Shown: positions 32,680-46,856, counted from the stretch's first letter. The stretch is 64,000 nucleotides of DNA from Cenococcum geophilum 1.58 (GCA_001692895.1 KV748190.1:1017645-1081644); one strand, 5' to 3'. Notes: generated from the letters alone by a model not told the origin. Numbers and translations: made by a program.

Positions 32680-35600
32680 CTCTAAACAGCACTATATAGT
32701 AGTATATATACCCTAATTTAAATCCTAATAACCTAGGAGCCTCTACTAAATACGGAGTTTAATATAGAGGTAGAAGCAGAAGCCTAAATCCGGAGAAAGG
32801 CATCTAGAGGCTCTAAAACTATATTATAAGGAAGTAAACAGACGCTAAAGGGCACCAACTTAGCTAACTTAGAGGCTAGCATAGACCTCTTATATTAGGA
32901 CACCGGAAAACACTTATAATTATATAATATAACACTAACAATAGTAAAAACGGCGTACTACTTTACTTTCTATAAAAGGTGGAGTAGGCGGACCCCTAGC
33001 TAGATATATTAGTCATCTAAGAGCCATAGCGAAGGGATTAAGGAAATATAATATATATTATAAAATCCTATTACCTAGTATACGCGGGAGTAGGTAATAT
33101 AAGGGTCTGCTTCTATATAAATAAAGCTATTAATATAAATAAGTAGGCGCCTATATACTACTTAGCGGACGTATATATAATTAAGCTGGAGGGCTATAAG
33201 AGGACTATCTAGATTTATAATATTTATAACCCCTAATAGATAAATAGCAGTATTTATATGCTACCGGAGCTACTAAGGGCTAAAGGAGAATATATACTAT
33301 TAGGTAATTTTAATCTACACCACCCCTTTTAGGGGGGTGTAACAGTAATATACGCAGATAACGCGGTAGACGACCTTATCCGCGCTATAGAGGTAGCTAG
33401 CCTAAGCCTAGCCACTAAGGCGGGCATAGAGATGTGGGTAAAGGGTATATTAAGGAGCACGCTAGACCTAGTGTTTACCTCCCCCTAAATCACTAATAGG
33501 CTACTATAGAGTTAAAGATAAGACCGCTAGCATATAGGGTCCGACCACTTTCCTATTATTACGGAGGTGGATATAAAGATACTAAAGGGGCCCCCTTACC
33601 TAGGAGACCGCTATAGAAGAAGGCTAATTAGAAGGTAGTATAGAGCAAGCTAGAGGGCCGACTTTAGCCCCTATATAGACTCCTATGCGATATAAGAGAT
33701 AAACTAAACGCACTAGCGGAGGCTATATACTAAGCAATTAAGAATACTATAGTAAAAATAGTACCTAATACGCGGCCCTCGCCGCAAGCCTCTAAAGTAT
33801 GGTTAGAGGAATATATAAAAGTAGTAAAGGAAACCTAATAGGCCTTCTAGGCGTAAAAGGTCTCTTAGTTAATGCCTAACTAAATTAACTACAGAGTCGT
33901 ATAGAATAAGAAGAAAAGGGTAATCTAATAAGAGGCTAATAAGCTATAGAGGAGGACTATTAAAAAGCTAATAAATAACCCTAAAGGGATATAGAGGATA
34001 GTAAAATAGGCGCGTACAGTGGACGGGAAGCTAAAGGCCCTACTATAGTTTCCTCCTATTAGCAGATTAGGAGAGGAGACCCTACACTATAATAATAAGG
34101 AAAAGGCTACTATCCTTATAGAGCAGTTCTTCCCGCTACCGGTAGAGGCGGACCTTAGTAATATGCTAGGGTTTACATACCTAGAGCCGCGAACAGTAAA
34201 GGAAGTAGTTAAGGAGGAGGATATTATTACGGCCCTAAAGGGGCTTGCCCCTAATAAGGCCCTAGGTCTAAAGAAGATTATTAACTAATTCCTTAAGATG
34301 TGTGGAGAGCAGCTAGCCCTAGTGCTAGCTAAACTCTTTAGCAGCTGTATAGCAATTAAACATCACCTAAAACCGTTTAAAGACTCTATTATAGTAGTCC
34401 TCTAGAAACTATAGAAGCTATCCTATACTATAGTAAAGGCCTACTAGCCAATCGCGCTACTTAACACCATTAGGAAGCTACTTAAGAGAATAGTAGCTAG
34501 CTAACTATTTAAAATTACAGAGGAAATAGGTATACTACTAGCTAGTTAGATAGGAGCAAGGCTAGGGCGTTTAATATAGATAGTACTAGAGCTACTAACC
34601 TAATAGGTATATATAGTGTAAAGGAGTAACCTAAACCTAGTAGCCTTATTACTTAGCCTTAATATTTCTAGGGCCTTTAACCAAGTCTCCTATAAAAGAA
34701 TAATCTATAATATAAAGGCCCAAGCCGTGCCCTACTAGATAGTATAGTTTATAAAGTCCTTCCTTAAGGATTAAATAACAAGGCTCTTAATTAGAGGATA
34801 TATAGTATAAATAATATAAACAAACACTAGTATACCTTAAGGCTTAGCGCTATTACTAATCCTATTCCTCTTTTTTACCTATATACTCCTACTAGAGCTA
34901 TAAGGGGGAACCACTATAGTATTCGGATTTATTAATAACTCTAATATACTAATATATAGTAAGACTACGGAGGAAAACTATAGAACTATAGAAAGGGCGT
35001 ATAAGGTATACACGGCGTAGGCACGCCGGTATAGGATAGTATTTACCCCTAAAAAGTACTACCTTATCCATTTTATAAGGAGCTATAAAAAGTTTAATAT
35101 AAAGGTTATAGCTAATATATATAGTTTCACGGAAGGCCTAGTTAGTAACCTACGTATATTAAGGGTATAAGTTAACTTAAAGCTCAAATGGGGACTATAT
35201 GTTAACATTATTAAGGCGAAGGCGATTACCTAAATAGCCGCACTAACCTGGCTCACGGCCTCTATATAGGGCGTCTCCTTCTAAAAGGCGCGGATAATAT
35301 ACTCCACTGTGGTCCGGCCGGTAATCTTATACAGATATAGTATCTAGTACTTACCACTAGAGTAGATAAAGCCTAAGGAGATAAGTAAAACTAAGCTGCG
35401 CTAGCTAGGTATAGTATAGAACCTATACCTCTGTACTATTACAGGGGCGTATAAATTAACACTAATAGTAGTACTAGAGCACAAGATAGGGTTTCCGCCG
35501 CTTTAGATATACCTTAAAGAGCTAGCTATAGCCTACGCGGAGAGGATATAGGAAGGACTAGTAAGAGAGTATATTAAGAGGAAATACAACACTATATAGG

Positions 35601-36200
35601 CTATAATAGCCTATTAATACGGCCTACTAGATGGGATAAGCTTAAGAAAATAGCGGCCGCTATCTTAGGGATAGATATATAGCTAATAGACTTATCTAAA
35701 GCGCAGTATAAGAGAAGTAGAAGGGCTAGGGTATAAGAGGCGTTTAAAGAGCAGTAAAAAAGGGAATAGGAAAAGTACTAGAGTACGCTTACCTACTATA
35801 TAACGGCCTAGGCTAAGCTATAAAATAAGGAAGTCTTTAAACGCCACGTAAGGCTTATAAAGGTAAAGAGCATAATTAATACGCTACTTAGAACTAAGTA
35901 TATAGGGCTTAATAGATACCTCTACTACTAAAAAGTACTAGAGCACTTAACCCCGGCCTACCTATACGGCTATAGCTAATAATTAACAATGTATATAGTG
36001 GTATTCTGCCCTAGATACACTACTAGTTAGGCAGAAATATATTACTATACTAGAATATCCTTATATAAAGAGCTCCTAACTAAGCTAAAGGCTACTAAGG
36101 TAGTTATGGACTGGTTTATATAGATAAACCTCTTACTACACCTTTTATTTGCTAGAGAGCTGGCTAAGGCAAAGAAAGGAGGCTAGGAAGTGCTTTAAGA
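32680..36200 (+). pseudogene. LINE ORF2: AP-type endonuclease and reverse transcriptase
   Basis: The endonuclease is visible near 33240-33560: NSSIYMLPELLRAKGEYILL followed by GNFNLHHP, then STLDLVFTSP and GSDHFPI, the conserved GDFNxHHP and SDHFPI motifs of LINE endonucleases. The RT runs from about 34210 (KGLAPNKALGLKKIINQFL) through AYQPIALLNTIRKLLKRIV and SIPQGLALLLILFL to FGFINNSNILIYS. In this last motif the usual F-[VA]-D-D active site reads FINN, both Asp codons having become Asn (34934-34939). Further C-terminal sequence follows to about 36200. It would have performed target-primed reverse transcription; this copy cannot. Confidence 0.85.
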
Positions 36201-36229
36201 GGCGGAGGATAAATACTACAGGGATAGTA

Positions 36230-36600
36230 GAATATAGTAGAATTTTATAGATAGCAACCTAGTAGAAGTTAGTAGAACTCTAATAACCTAGTAGAATCTA
36301 GCAGAACTTATTAACCTAGTAGAATTTAGTAGAATTTAGTAACTTAATAAAAGTTAGTAGAATTTTAGCAACCTAATAGAATTTAGTAGAGTTTTAGCAA
36401 CCTAATAAAATTTAGTAGAGTTTTAGTAACCTAATAGAATTTGGTAGAATTTTAGTAACCTAGTAAAATCTAATAACCTAATAGAAGTTGGCAGAACTTT
36501 AGCAACCTGGTAAAATTTAATAGAATTTAGTAACCTAGTAGAATTTAGTAGAGGTTAATATCCTAATAGAACTTAATAAAACTTAGTAAGGTATAGAGCT
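36230..36600 (+). repeat. LINE 3' tail of short degenerate repeats
   Basis: About 370 bp made of variants of GTAGAATTTAGTAGAATTTT and AGCAACCTAATAGAA, with period near 29 bp and many sub-repeats. It lies between the end of ORF2 and the 3' end of the LINE. Confidence 0.75.
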
Positions 36601-37016
36601 ATATATATTAACGTAGATGCAAATAACGGAACCTTCTATACCACCACTAGCCTAATAGGCTACTGGCCTACGCCCTACCTAGATAACTAGAGCAGCTAGG
36701 AACGGAACCTAGGCCCTAGCTATATACCCCACCAGATAAACCTAGGAGTATGCATTAAGATAGCTTTTCTATAGCGCCTTAAAGAGACATTTACTTGTGC
36801 CTAGCAGTTACTAATCAGAAGAGAGGCTATATAGGCCGTATAATAAGCCATATAGGCCGTATAATAAGAGAAGGAGAGGTTTTATCCGGCCCTAGCGGTA
36901 TGGTTCCCCTCTTATATATATATATATATATATACCCATATAGACCCGCTATATAGACCCTAACGGGAGCCGCAACAGCGTAATTAAATATTATAATATA
37001 ACATATAAGCCTAGTA

Positions 37017-37097
37017 AATAGTTTAGTATTCTTTAACTATTGTGCTATAAACCTCCTATATTAGTTATAAAACTTTAAAAATAACCTTAACTATATT
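37017..37097 (-). pseudogene. Gypsy-3 RT fragment between LINE and Copia-1A
   Basis: 81 bp matching Gypsy-2 at about 22630-22710 (minus-strand RT/RNase H junction). It ends with ATATT, the Copia-1A target site, and resumes at 48505. Confidence 0.75.
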
Positions 37098-37298
37098 TGT
37101 TGGGAATAGGGCAAATTGCCGCCATATGCGGCAAATTGCCGTCACGTAAGGCAAGTTGCCGTCACGTGTTGCCGCGGCACTAGCGTGGTAAGGAACCTTA
37201 GGTTCCTTACCCTTCCCCTTTCTTAGAACAAAAACAATAATAATTATTATACTATCTACGAACCGTAGCTACGTAATATCCCCCTTATATAACCAACA
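37098..37298 (+). repeat. Copia-1A 5' LTR
   Basis: 201 bp from TGTTGGGAATAGGGC to TATAACCAACA. Immediately downstream is TAATTAGTGGTTAAC, a possible primer-binding region. Confidence 0.93.
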
Positions 37299-37659
37299 CT
37301 AATTAGTGGTTAACTTTACAGTTATGCCATAGAACAGCTAGGTATTCACTAAGAAGAGATAAGCCACTATACCAGTGCTACTCGTGCTAAGGGAAGCTGT
37401 CTTTTAAGGTTAGAACTGGTCCTAAACCTTAAATAGAACTCTTCTATAAATCTAAGGATCTAAAGGCCAGAACTGGTCCTAAGCCTTCCCCAGATTATAG
37501 ATTCTTGCGTCTATTATATAAAACAACACGCTTTATAAGTCTTTATGATTTAAGGCTAGAACTAGTCCTAAGCTCTATAATCGCAAATATATATTACAAA
37601 CGCGTACTAAATAATAATCCCTACACCACTAATATTCCCTTCCTCCAAAAACATAACTA

Positions 37660-40600
37660 TGGCCACTCTAAACAACTGGAGAGACTCCTTACTACTAGGG
37701 GTAGCTATATACGCGAAACTTATTAATAAAGATTAGGACGTATTTACCTTTAATATAATAACCTATACCGNAAAATAAGTTAANNGCTTTCTCCTANACT
37801 ATATTCTATTCTANTAAGATAGCTANTANNCCGATTTATAGTTATAGGAATACTTTAGGGAGGATTTTATAGGATAGACCGCCGACACCTAGGTACTTAG
37901 TAATATTAATATTATTTAGGATTTTTAAGACTCTCTCTAAAGGAATAGGGTATACGTTACTAAGGACAGTAACCTAATTACCAGTAATATTTACGCCATT
38001 CTTATTAGTATAGAAAAACTAGTATAGATAAAAGCTAAGATTATATATTAACTACGGAAACCCAAAACTAACCTATATTCTTTAAAAGGCAACTTTAATT
38101 CGGAACGAAACCCCTAGAACGCTACTCTCCTACCTAAAGGTACTCTCCCACCTAGAGGTACTCTTCCTCTACCTTTACTACCTCTAACTCCTCTATCCTA
38201 GCCAACCAATAAGCCTCTATCTTAAGAAGTTACGAATCTAATAAAGGTATATTTAGACGAAGAGAAGAAGTTTAAAGGAGAATTGTACAATATACTTAGA
38301 GCAAAACTATAGGTTTTTTATAACTGCTGTAATAAGGTTAGAATTTAACGCCACTAGTTCTATTATACTTTCTCTATTATATTAAAGGAACGGGCGGCAA
38401 CGTTCTATTACGACTATATTACAGGTAAAAACTATAGCTTTAATATAATACTTTAGCTTACTAGAGCCTACTTTAAAACTAATAAAAACCGCTAACTCTA
38501 TATATCCGAATAGCGGGAGACTATATTCTAGAGAGTTATCGCTTTTAACCTAATAACGACTTACCTAGAGTATCTTTAACTACTTTTTAATAAACTCTAG
38601 AAAATCTAATATAGTTTTACTAAAACCTACTAAAACGAGAACAGTCTAAGGGACTAGGTTATCTTAGTATGCCGTAGCGTTCCTAAGTACAACTTGGCGC
38701 TATATAAACCTATAAATATATTTAAAGGAGTATATGCCAAACTATACTCTGCTATAGGCACTATAATGCGAATATAAGAACCCTAATAATTCTATACCGA
38801 AAACCCTATTTAAACTAGGATTCTAAACTAATATAATTATAACTAGACTAATTAAACATATGGTGGCCGGAGTAGGGGATATAGTAGAGGGTATAATTAA
38901 CGTCGACCATAAAGCAATTATGGAGGTTCTTATGGAGGTTTATTTCAGAACGACTATTAGAAAAAGTACTACGTTTATAAGAAGCCAAATTGCTAGTTAA
39001 ATAGACACTTTCTTAATAAGCGAAAGGAGGTATATAATAAGTTCCGATAGAGTGCGAGAAACGTTAGAAATTATAAGGTTACTACGGCCTACTTCTAAAG
39101 CTTTTTGGTCTAATATAAAGGTATAGAAGACCTTAAGGATAAGGTTAATAAGGCCGAACAGCTCCTTATAGATATAGATATTAAAGACTACTCTCCCAAC
39201 CAATACTTTACTAAGTATAGTAAGGTAAATGGCACATAAACCGTCGCTATTCTTAATAACTAATCTACGTTCCATTCTGTTACAAAGTTAGATATCTTTA
39301 ATAAGCTAAAGGAAAGTTCCGCGTTCTCCTTTAACAATAGATACTTAGCGAATATCTTTTATAATATTATACCAGATACTAGAGCCGCAGGAGTATCTAT
39401 AGTAGGAGAACCTTAAATTTGAGCTCTTTAGTAGCTTAATAGCTCTATTTAAATCGACTAATTAATGGCAGGCCAATATACAATTTGCTTTAGTAAGGGT
39501 ACTGCAATCTCTCTTGGCATAATTAAGGTCTAAACCCCATTAGAATATATTACCTTCTATATTATTCCCGCGAACACCCCATTCCTATTCTATATCTAAG
39601 ATATAAATAAATTAGGCGTTAAGCTCGATAACCTTAAGAATATACTTATTTAGGGAGATAATTAGGTGCCCGTTGTACGCAAGTAGGGTTACCCTTAGTT
39701 GCTCCTCCAATAACTAGAAAGGAGCGTTGCTTAGAGTTACTTAACTAAGTTAAAGCTACATTAACTATACCGTTATTTTAGCCACCTATCCATTTACCAA
39801 CTGCTTAGGGTTCTTTAATAAGCAGGTTATAAAGTTAAGGTTAAGGCAATTAAGCATCTTATAAAGTACTACTATTACTGCTAAATAAACTAGAAGTCCC
39901 CTAGCCAATTTAAGTTTACCCTTAAAGATAACTACGACTTTAACTTCTATATTATTATTAATGTTATATATCTTAACGGCAAGCCAGTTCTCTAAGCTAT
40001 TAACTTATTAACCTCCTTTTAAGCCGCACGTTTCTTAAGGGATATATTAGCTAGAAACGCATAGGATACCCTTTAGTTATGCTAGATTAATATCTACCTA
40101 GGACCCCCTAATTAAATTATTTATAATATAGGAAAGAACTTCTTATTTATAGAGTTCCGATAATAAATAAAGGTAATAGTAATTAAGGTTAAGGAAGTCC
40201 TTATTAAGGCATATAATAGTATTAAAAAAGTAAAGCGATATTACACGCCATTACACCGCGTATATAAGATTATCTCTTTAGAACTAAAGGACGCTAGCGA
40301 AGAACTTACCTTATAAATGGCTGTTAAAGCTATTAACAATTCCGCTGGCCCGGATGGACTTATACCTACGTTACTAGTCTTTAGCGCCTACCCTTAAATA
40401 ACTAACAATTCTCTACTATCTCCCTCTATTATATAACGAGCTAAGGCTATTTATAAAGCAACAAAGGAGGTATAACGTCTATACGCTACGCGCTAGGTTA
40501 ATAACGCACTAGGAATAAGAAATGGCCTAAATACCTTAACTACGCTTAATCTGCCACTCCAATCTAAAGTACGGGTATAGCGTAAAAAGGGAGGATGGTT

Positions 40601-41612
40601 AGGCCTATATAAACTTATTATAATTAATAGTTAAACTTGCACTCTTTAGAAGCCCCATAGACCTACTTAATTCCGTTTAACCGTTATTAGGCCTTATTAT
40701 AAAGATAATAGTTCTAAGCCTTTATAGGATGCCCTAAAAGATACCCTAGAAGATACCTTAGAGGAGAACTACAATTAACGTGCCCTAGAAGGCGACTATA
40801 ATCCTAATATAATTATAGTAGACGTGCCGCAACTATAACGCGGTAGAGGTCGCCCGAAGGGATTACGAAATTACTAATATCTTATTAATTTTAAAGAGTA
40901 ATTTATTGCTGCTATAGAGAGTAGAGTTAAGTTATTAATAGCCTTTATAATAGCCAAAGAGAAGGCTAACTTTAAGCTCGCAAAATAGCTCTAAAAGGAA
41001 GGTCGTATTATAACCCTAGGAGCTCCTTTCCAAGCATCTAATAAGCAGGAGATTAACGGTCTTATTATAAGAGGAGTCTTTAAATTTAAGAAATATGACC
41101 CTACTAAGTTTAATGGAGTTCGTATCTTTAAGTTAAGAATGGTTAATAAGATTAAGGGCAAAGCTACTAACGCCCCATTTAAGAAATTAAGGCTTATTAT
41201 CTAAGGTTACAACAATAATGGTAAAGAGATAATTTTTATATAATCTCCCACGATTTAACGAGCTAGTTAGCGAGTTATTATTATATTAGCTCCCTCAATA
41301 AAGAATAGAATGGCAGTTTATTTATAAGATATTACTTAAGCCTACACCTAATTAGAGACGCACCTTTAGCGCTTAATATTAGCATACCTTCCGGAGTAAA
41401 TTTGCCACCAGTATCCTAAAGACACGATTATGGTTATACTTAAGCCATTATACGGAATTACAGAGGTAGGAACTTATTAGTAGGCTACTTATAGCAAGCA
41501 CTATAAAGAGAAGCTTTTAATAACTACTTCTACATTTAATCCCTACTTCTTTATTATAACTATAGGAACTCTATTTAGAATCGTTAGCATATAAACTAAT
41601 AATATAATTATC
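37660..41612 (+). pseudogene. Copia-1A gag-pol, 5' part: gag, pre-integrase, integrase, RT
   Basis: The gag frame starts near 37660 (MATLNNWRDSLLLGVAIYAK). Later landmarks, with stops as Gln, are a GAG_pre-integrase block near 39740 (LHQLYRYFSHLSIYQLLRVL), the integrase core near 39890-40200 (SQFKFTLKDNYDFNFYIIIN, then RTPxQI and GKNFLS-like residues), GPDGLIPTLLVF and RQVNNALGIRNGPNTLTTL, and RT_2-type RT near 41090-41600 (KYDPTKFNGVRIFKLRMV, YLQDITQAYTQLETHLQRLI, YPKDTIMVILKPLYGI). The catalytic pair, TDD in this fungal lineage, reads TNN just before the insertion at 41612. Ambiguous bases occur at 37771-37830. Non-functional because of dense stops. Confidence 0.85.
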
Positions 41613-41784
41613 TATTAGGGCACTGAGTAGGCTGATGGAATGATATATATAATACTCTATAAGGAAGAATCTTAGGGGCTCAAAGGCCCCAAGAAGGTAT
41701 CTATACGATAGCCCGCGCGCTATTATGTGACACGCCGCTGAGCTTAAAGAGACTGCCCTAAGTACCCCCCCCCCCCTACTAATA
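41613..41784 (-). repeat. Copia-2 3' LTR
   Basis: 172 bp from TATTAGGGCACTGAG to CTACTAATA, with an internal run of 12 C near 41765-41776. Confidence 0.92.
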
Positions 41785-41989
41785 TACCCCCCTAGGCTCT
41801 ATAAGCTCTAGCGAATAGGAAACTCCTCCGGGATGACTATACCATGCTTTATAAGGTTGTGGTTAATAGGTAGGGGTAGTATAAGTAGTAAGAAATGAAA
41901 TTAGGAAAAAATGGAAAATTTTTAAATATTGACGACGCTCGATCGCCCGTCTCCTATACTGAAAAGTAGTATTAGTAAGCTTTTAAAAT

Positions 41990-44900
41990 TTGGAACTGAG
42001 TCGATTGGCATTAATTCTAAGGTTCCGCCGGTTATAGTATGATTTCCTAATTAGGCCTAGTTAACCTAGGAGACTTTGGTAACTCTAACACCTATCTTAA
42101 ACGCCTTATAGGCGACCTTTAGTAGAGCCTTTGTCAAGCCGTCTGCTAGCTAGTCCACGCCCGGTATATGGTGTAGTTTAATCCTACCCTGTTTGATATT
42201 ATCCTTAATTTTATAGAGCTTAATATCCATATAGCGCTCTTTTAGCACCGGTTGTTCGCCCTTAGTAAGTGCTTATATATTCGCATTGTCCGTATAGATC
42301 TGAACTGGAGCTAGATCCGTGCCGTTATAGCTAAGGGCTCTTAGGAAGATCGTGATCTTAATCGCTTCTTATGCTACTAATTTAATCGCTAGGTACTCTG
42401 CCACCGTAGAGGACGTTGCTACTGTTGATTGCTTCTTTAAGGCCTATTTAATTGGAGCTTTAGTTAGTTTAATAAACCAGCCCTAAGTTAATTTATAGTT
42501 ATCTAGGTCATTACCGTAAGCTACATTAACGTATACTTCTAGGTTAAGTCTTCCGGGGTTATACTGGTTGCCGCCATATATTATTCTATAGTCTTTTATA
42601 TCTTAGATATATCTAAATACTCTCTTAACGTGCGCTTAATATTCGTTAGGTGGATTAGCTAAATATTATAATAGCTTTCCTATAGCTATAGATAGGTCTG
42701 GCCTTATCTAACATAAGAGCTAGGTAAAGGATTTAATGGCTTCTAGATACTACTTCTTATAGGCCTTATCTACGAGGTTTTCTAGATGGCGCTTTCTTAA
42801 TTAAAGGCCAATAGCCATTGGTGTTACTTTTAGGTTAATTCTAGTGAGCTTAAAGGACTTAAGGATCCTCGCCATATAGGCGTCCTGCACAATCGCGATC
42901 TTTTAATTGACTCGGTCGCGTACTATACGAATTCCTAGGAAGAATTGAAGCTCTCCTAGGTCCTTAATCTTATATCGTTTCCGTAAAAGCTCCTTAAGGG
43001 CCTTAATGACCAGTATCGTCGCCGCCGCAATTATAATATTATCTACGTATAAGTAGAGATAGGCGTCCTAGTGTTCGCGGTGTCAAAATACGTAAGGATC
43101 TTCGTTAATTGGGTTAAATCCTATCGTCTTTAGATACTCCGTCAGGGTATTATACCATAGTAGAGGTGCCTGTTTAAGGCTATATATCGCCTTTAGTAAT
43201 AGACAGACTAACGTACGGTCGTCATTTTTAAATCCTTTTGGCTATTATACGTAGATTAAGTGCTTCCTTATAAAACTGTTTAGGAAGGCCGTAATAATAT
43301 TAATCTAATAAGCCTTAAGGTTATGTACCGCGATTAACGCTAGTAGTATCCTATATATAGTTAAGGTCACTACCGCGGCATATATACTGTTGTAGTTAAT
43401 ATTCGCCACTTAGTGGTTACCGTATATAACCTACCTTGCCTTATACCGGATTACCTCTTTAGATATATTATATTTAAGGTTAAAGACGAACTTTAATAGT
43501 AGTACTCGTGCGCCCTTTAGTCTTTAACCAGTTAATACGTTTTAGCCTTTTAGTATTAAGTTATTTTAACCATTAGCGCTTAACGTCAGTAAGGAGCTTC
43601 TAGTAACTGTAGAGCCTCCTTTAATGTTCGCGGTATCTTAATCTTATATGGAGCTTTTGGATAAGGTTCCTAAGGAGCCGGCTGTATCTGCATATAGGAC
43701 GAGAATGCGATCGCTATGTAAGAGACCTTCTTCTTTTAGCTACGAGTATTTACTCCAATAGGAAGCTCCTTTAGTTTAAAAGCCTCTGTCTCTATACCCC
43801 CCTTAAGCTATTAGTTAATTTAGTAGACTCTATTATTATCTAAGTTAACGTTATCTTAATCGTTATAGTCTTCGTTATTACTTTTAGCAATTAACGGTAT
43901 TATGCTCTTCCTACCCGCTAGGAGTGAGTTAGTAGTTAACTACCAAGCTGCCTTCTTAAAGGCTCGTAACGCCTTAGCTACGTCCTTTATAGTAGGTGTA
44001 TTAGTTATTTAAAATATAGTGGCATACCGTCGCATATCTCTATATAGGTTAGTCGCCTTCTTAAAAACTGGCGCTAACGTTAAGGAGTTCCCTAACTCTG
44101 TTAATAGGCTCTAACTTAATAACCAATTTAACTAAGTTGACGGGCCTAGTTCTAGTAAAGGAAACGACTATAGTATTACCCCTCTTAGGCCTAATTTTCC
44201 TAGTACTAAGTTAGGAGTATAGGGTCCTTCTAGTTTATTTATACGGTATTTCTTTTCTTCTAGTGCTTTTACAGTAGGGTAGGTAACTATAGTAACTATA
44301 GTAGTGGTCGGACCTTATAGTTTTAGTAGTAGTTCCAGCTTTAGCTCCTATACAGTAAGCTTATCCTCTAGCGTGGCGATTAGTAGATCTTAAGCTTTAT
44401 TAAATGTTACGTCGCGTAATTGTATAATCTTGTTCTTAGCCGGTATCTAGATATAATAGATATGACCATTATTGCCTTCGTAACTAACTAGATGTCCTTT
44501 CTTAGCTTATAAAGCTAGCTTCCTTAATTATACGCTCTCTGGTCCTTTAATATGGATATAGGCAGTTATACTATAATGTTATAGATATAATATATTTGGT
44601 ATACGTATTTTAAACAGCTGGTTATAGTATTTAGCGTTAATTTAAAACGGTAATCTGGTCTCTTTTCCGTAAGGTATTCTATTCTAAATTTAAATCGCTG
44701 TCTTATAAGCTTCGTCCTATAGGTATTCTAGTAGATTAGTCTTAATTGTTATTAATTTAGCTATGCCTAATATAATACCTCTAATGCGTTCGGGCGTTCC
44801 GTTCTGCTTAGAGGTATAAAAAGCTATATATAGTACGTTTATACCTATTAATTTAGAGTATTTAGTAAGCTCTTTAATACTAAATTTTTTGCCACCGTTA

Positions 44901-46690
44901 ATTATAAGCGAGCCGATATATTGTCTAGTTTGGTTATATACTAGATTATTAAGCTCTTAAAGCCCTTTTACGGCGATTATCTTCTTAGTTCTAAAGAAGG
45001 CGTATACGTATCTGGCGTGCGCTTCTACAAAGATTGCTATATACTTATTGCCCCCGACTCCCTCTAGGGTAAGGTAAAAGGTATTAGTATACACGCGTTT
45101 AAATGGCCGCTAAGGTAGTATAGGTGTAGTATAAGAGACCTAGCGCTTTGCCGTCGCTAGGTGACAGGCTTCGTATTAAGTCAGCTTGCCTATAAGGCTA
45201 AAGTCGCCCATCTTAGCTACCTTTTATAGTATATCCTTGCCTATATAGCTAAGACGCTAATATAGTATATTAATGTCAAGCTGCTATACGGTGGCGTGCG
45301 CAATATGTTAAGGCTTTAGAGCCAGTCGAATTACATACAGGCCGTTTGTATATGTCGCTCTACCCATGATTAAGTTATCTAAGTACCTTTAAATTATATA
45401 ACCACTTATTTCCTTGTTAGGTCTAATATAGAGCTACTTACGCTTCTTAAGAGCTGACTCTAAGAGGAGTTTATAAGGTAATTTGGATATAAAGAAGGCC
45501 TTAGTAGCTACCGTGCAGGTGCTATTATCGTCCATTAGTAAGGGTATATACACCGTTCCCTTGCCGGTTATATAATGGACGGTTTCTCCTAACGTCCCTA
45601 TCGCAATAGGTATTAATAGAGTCTTATAGTTAATAAACTCACTTTAATTATTGCTTATTATAATATTAGAATAGGAGTTAAGGAACTAGTTATCCTAGTT
45701 ACTGTTATCTAAGTTATTAACTATAGCCATGCTGCTAATAAATAGGCCTTCTGCTAAGCCTCTGCCCGTCATCCCAACTTAAGAAGTTAAATTTAATAAA
45801 GTTGCTTCTAGTTCCTAGGGTAGATCTACGCATAGTATATCCTTATTAGAAGGCTTTTACGTCTAAGGTTAAAGGTCTAAGCAAAGGTAGAAGCACCTGT
45901 CCTTACTACCATAATATTTTTTACCGTAGTGCGTATAATCTTTGTACTTCTTATTTAATACTAATCCTTTTATATTAGATTTTAGTTAATTGTCTTTAGA
46001 TAGCTTCCTGCTAATTAAGGACATTATAGTAGAGGTAGCTGGTTAAGTACGACTTTTGTCTATAAGGTTGCTTACTAGTTCCTTAATTATAATAAGGTTG
46101 TCCTCCTTTGTAACTCTCCTAGCTGCCTCTTAATAATTAGCTGTCTAAATAGGAAACTCCTCCTCTACCACATAAAGCAGTCGGGCGTGTGCTTACTTCC
46201 TTAATATCAGCATTAACACCGCATTTGATTTCCTTATGCCCGAGACAAAAGCTTCTGTGTAGGCTTTAAGCGAGGTATAGTCTTTGCGACTAAGATCGAG
46301 CTATTGATTCTATATCTGGTAGTTATAAATAAGACCTTACGCGGTATATAGTGATTAAATTAAATTAAGCAGATCCTTAATAGAGTCGCGCGGCTTGCCT
46401 GATGCAGTAAGTCGATCGCGAATTAATTCCGACACTGCGCCCTTAATTACCTTAAGTCCCGTTATCTGTTTATGACGCCAATCTCTATACTTATCCGTCT
46501 GCTAAGGTGGCTCTACAGCCGTACCTTATATCATTAGTAGGAGGTTATAAAGCTTAAGTCGTTATATAATTCAACAATACTATTCTTTATAATTACTATC
46601 CCCTTTTAATATAGGAACAGCCCTAAAAGAGCTCTAGTATTCCTTCTTCTTTTATACTATATCCGCCATAGTATATAATTAGTCGGTTTA
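41990..46690 (-). pseudogene. Copia-2 gag-pol
   Basis: On the minus strand gag starts near 46663 (MADIVQKKKEY, then FRAVPILKGDSNYKEQY) and includes a knuckle-like stretch YKDYTHYGKKYYGSKDRCFY. Pol follows: integrase around 45300-44700, and RT around 43700-42900 with YLYLYVDNIIIAAATILVI, where the second Asp of YVDD is Asn (43038-43040), then DLGELQFFLGIRIVRDRV. RNase H at about 42620-42110 is very clear: YRIIYGGNQYNPGRLNLEVY, QGWFIKLTKAPIQQALKKQS, TVATSSTVAEYLAI and DQLADGLTKALLKVAYKAF. Fewer stops than in Copia-1A, but still many. This is a typical complete Copia order. Confidence 0.87.
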
Positions 46691-46856
46691 ACCATATTAT
46701 ACATAGCGTGTATTTATATTGGTTTATTATAAATTTCTATCACACTATACCGGGGTCCAAATTTAAGGATTTATAGGTTTGTGTTAACTTAATTAATTAG
46801 ATAATAATATAGCAGCTAATAGAGCTTTAATTAAAGCTATAAGAGGGCTTATAACT

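Larger units (their letters stand above)
31093..37003 (+). mobile_element. Tad-like LINE, full length or nearly so, 13-bp TSD
   Basis: The TSD TATAAGCCTAGTA is present at 31080-31092 and 37004-37016. It has no LTRs, two consecutive ORFs (ORF1 with zinc knuckles; ORF2 with endonuclease and RT) and a repetitive 3' tail. About 5.9 kb, within the size range of fungal Tad1 elements. The insertion interrupts Gypsy-3 pol. RIP is moderate at the 5' end and stronger further on. Confidence 0.88.
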
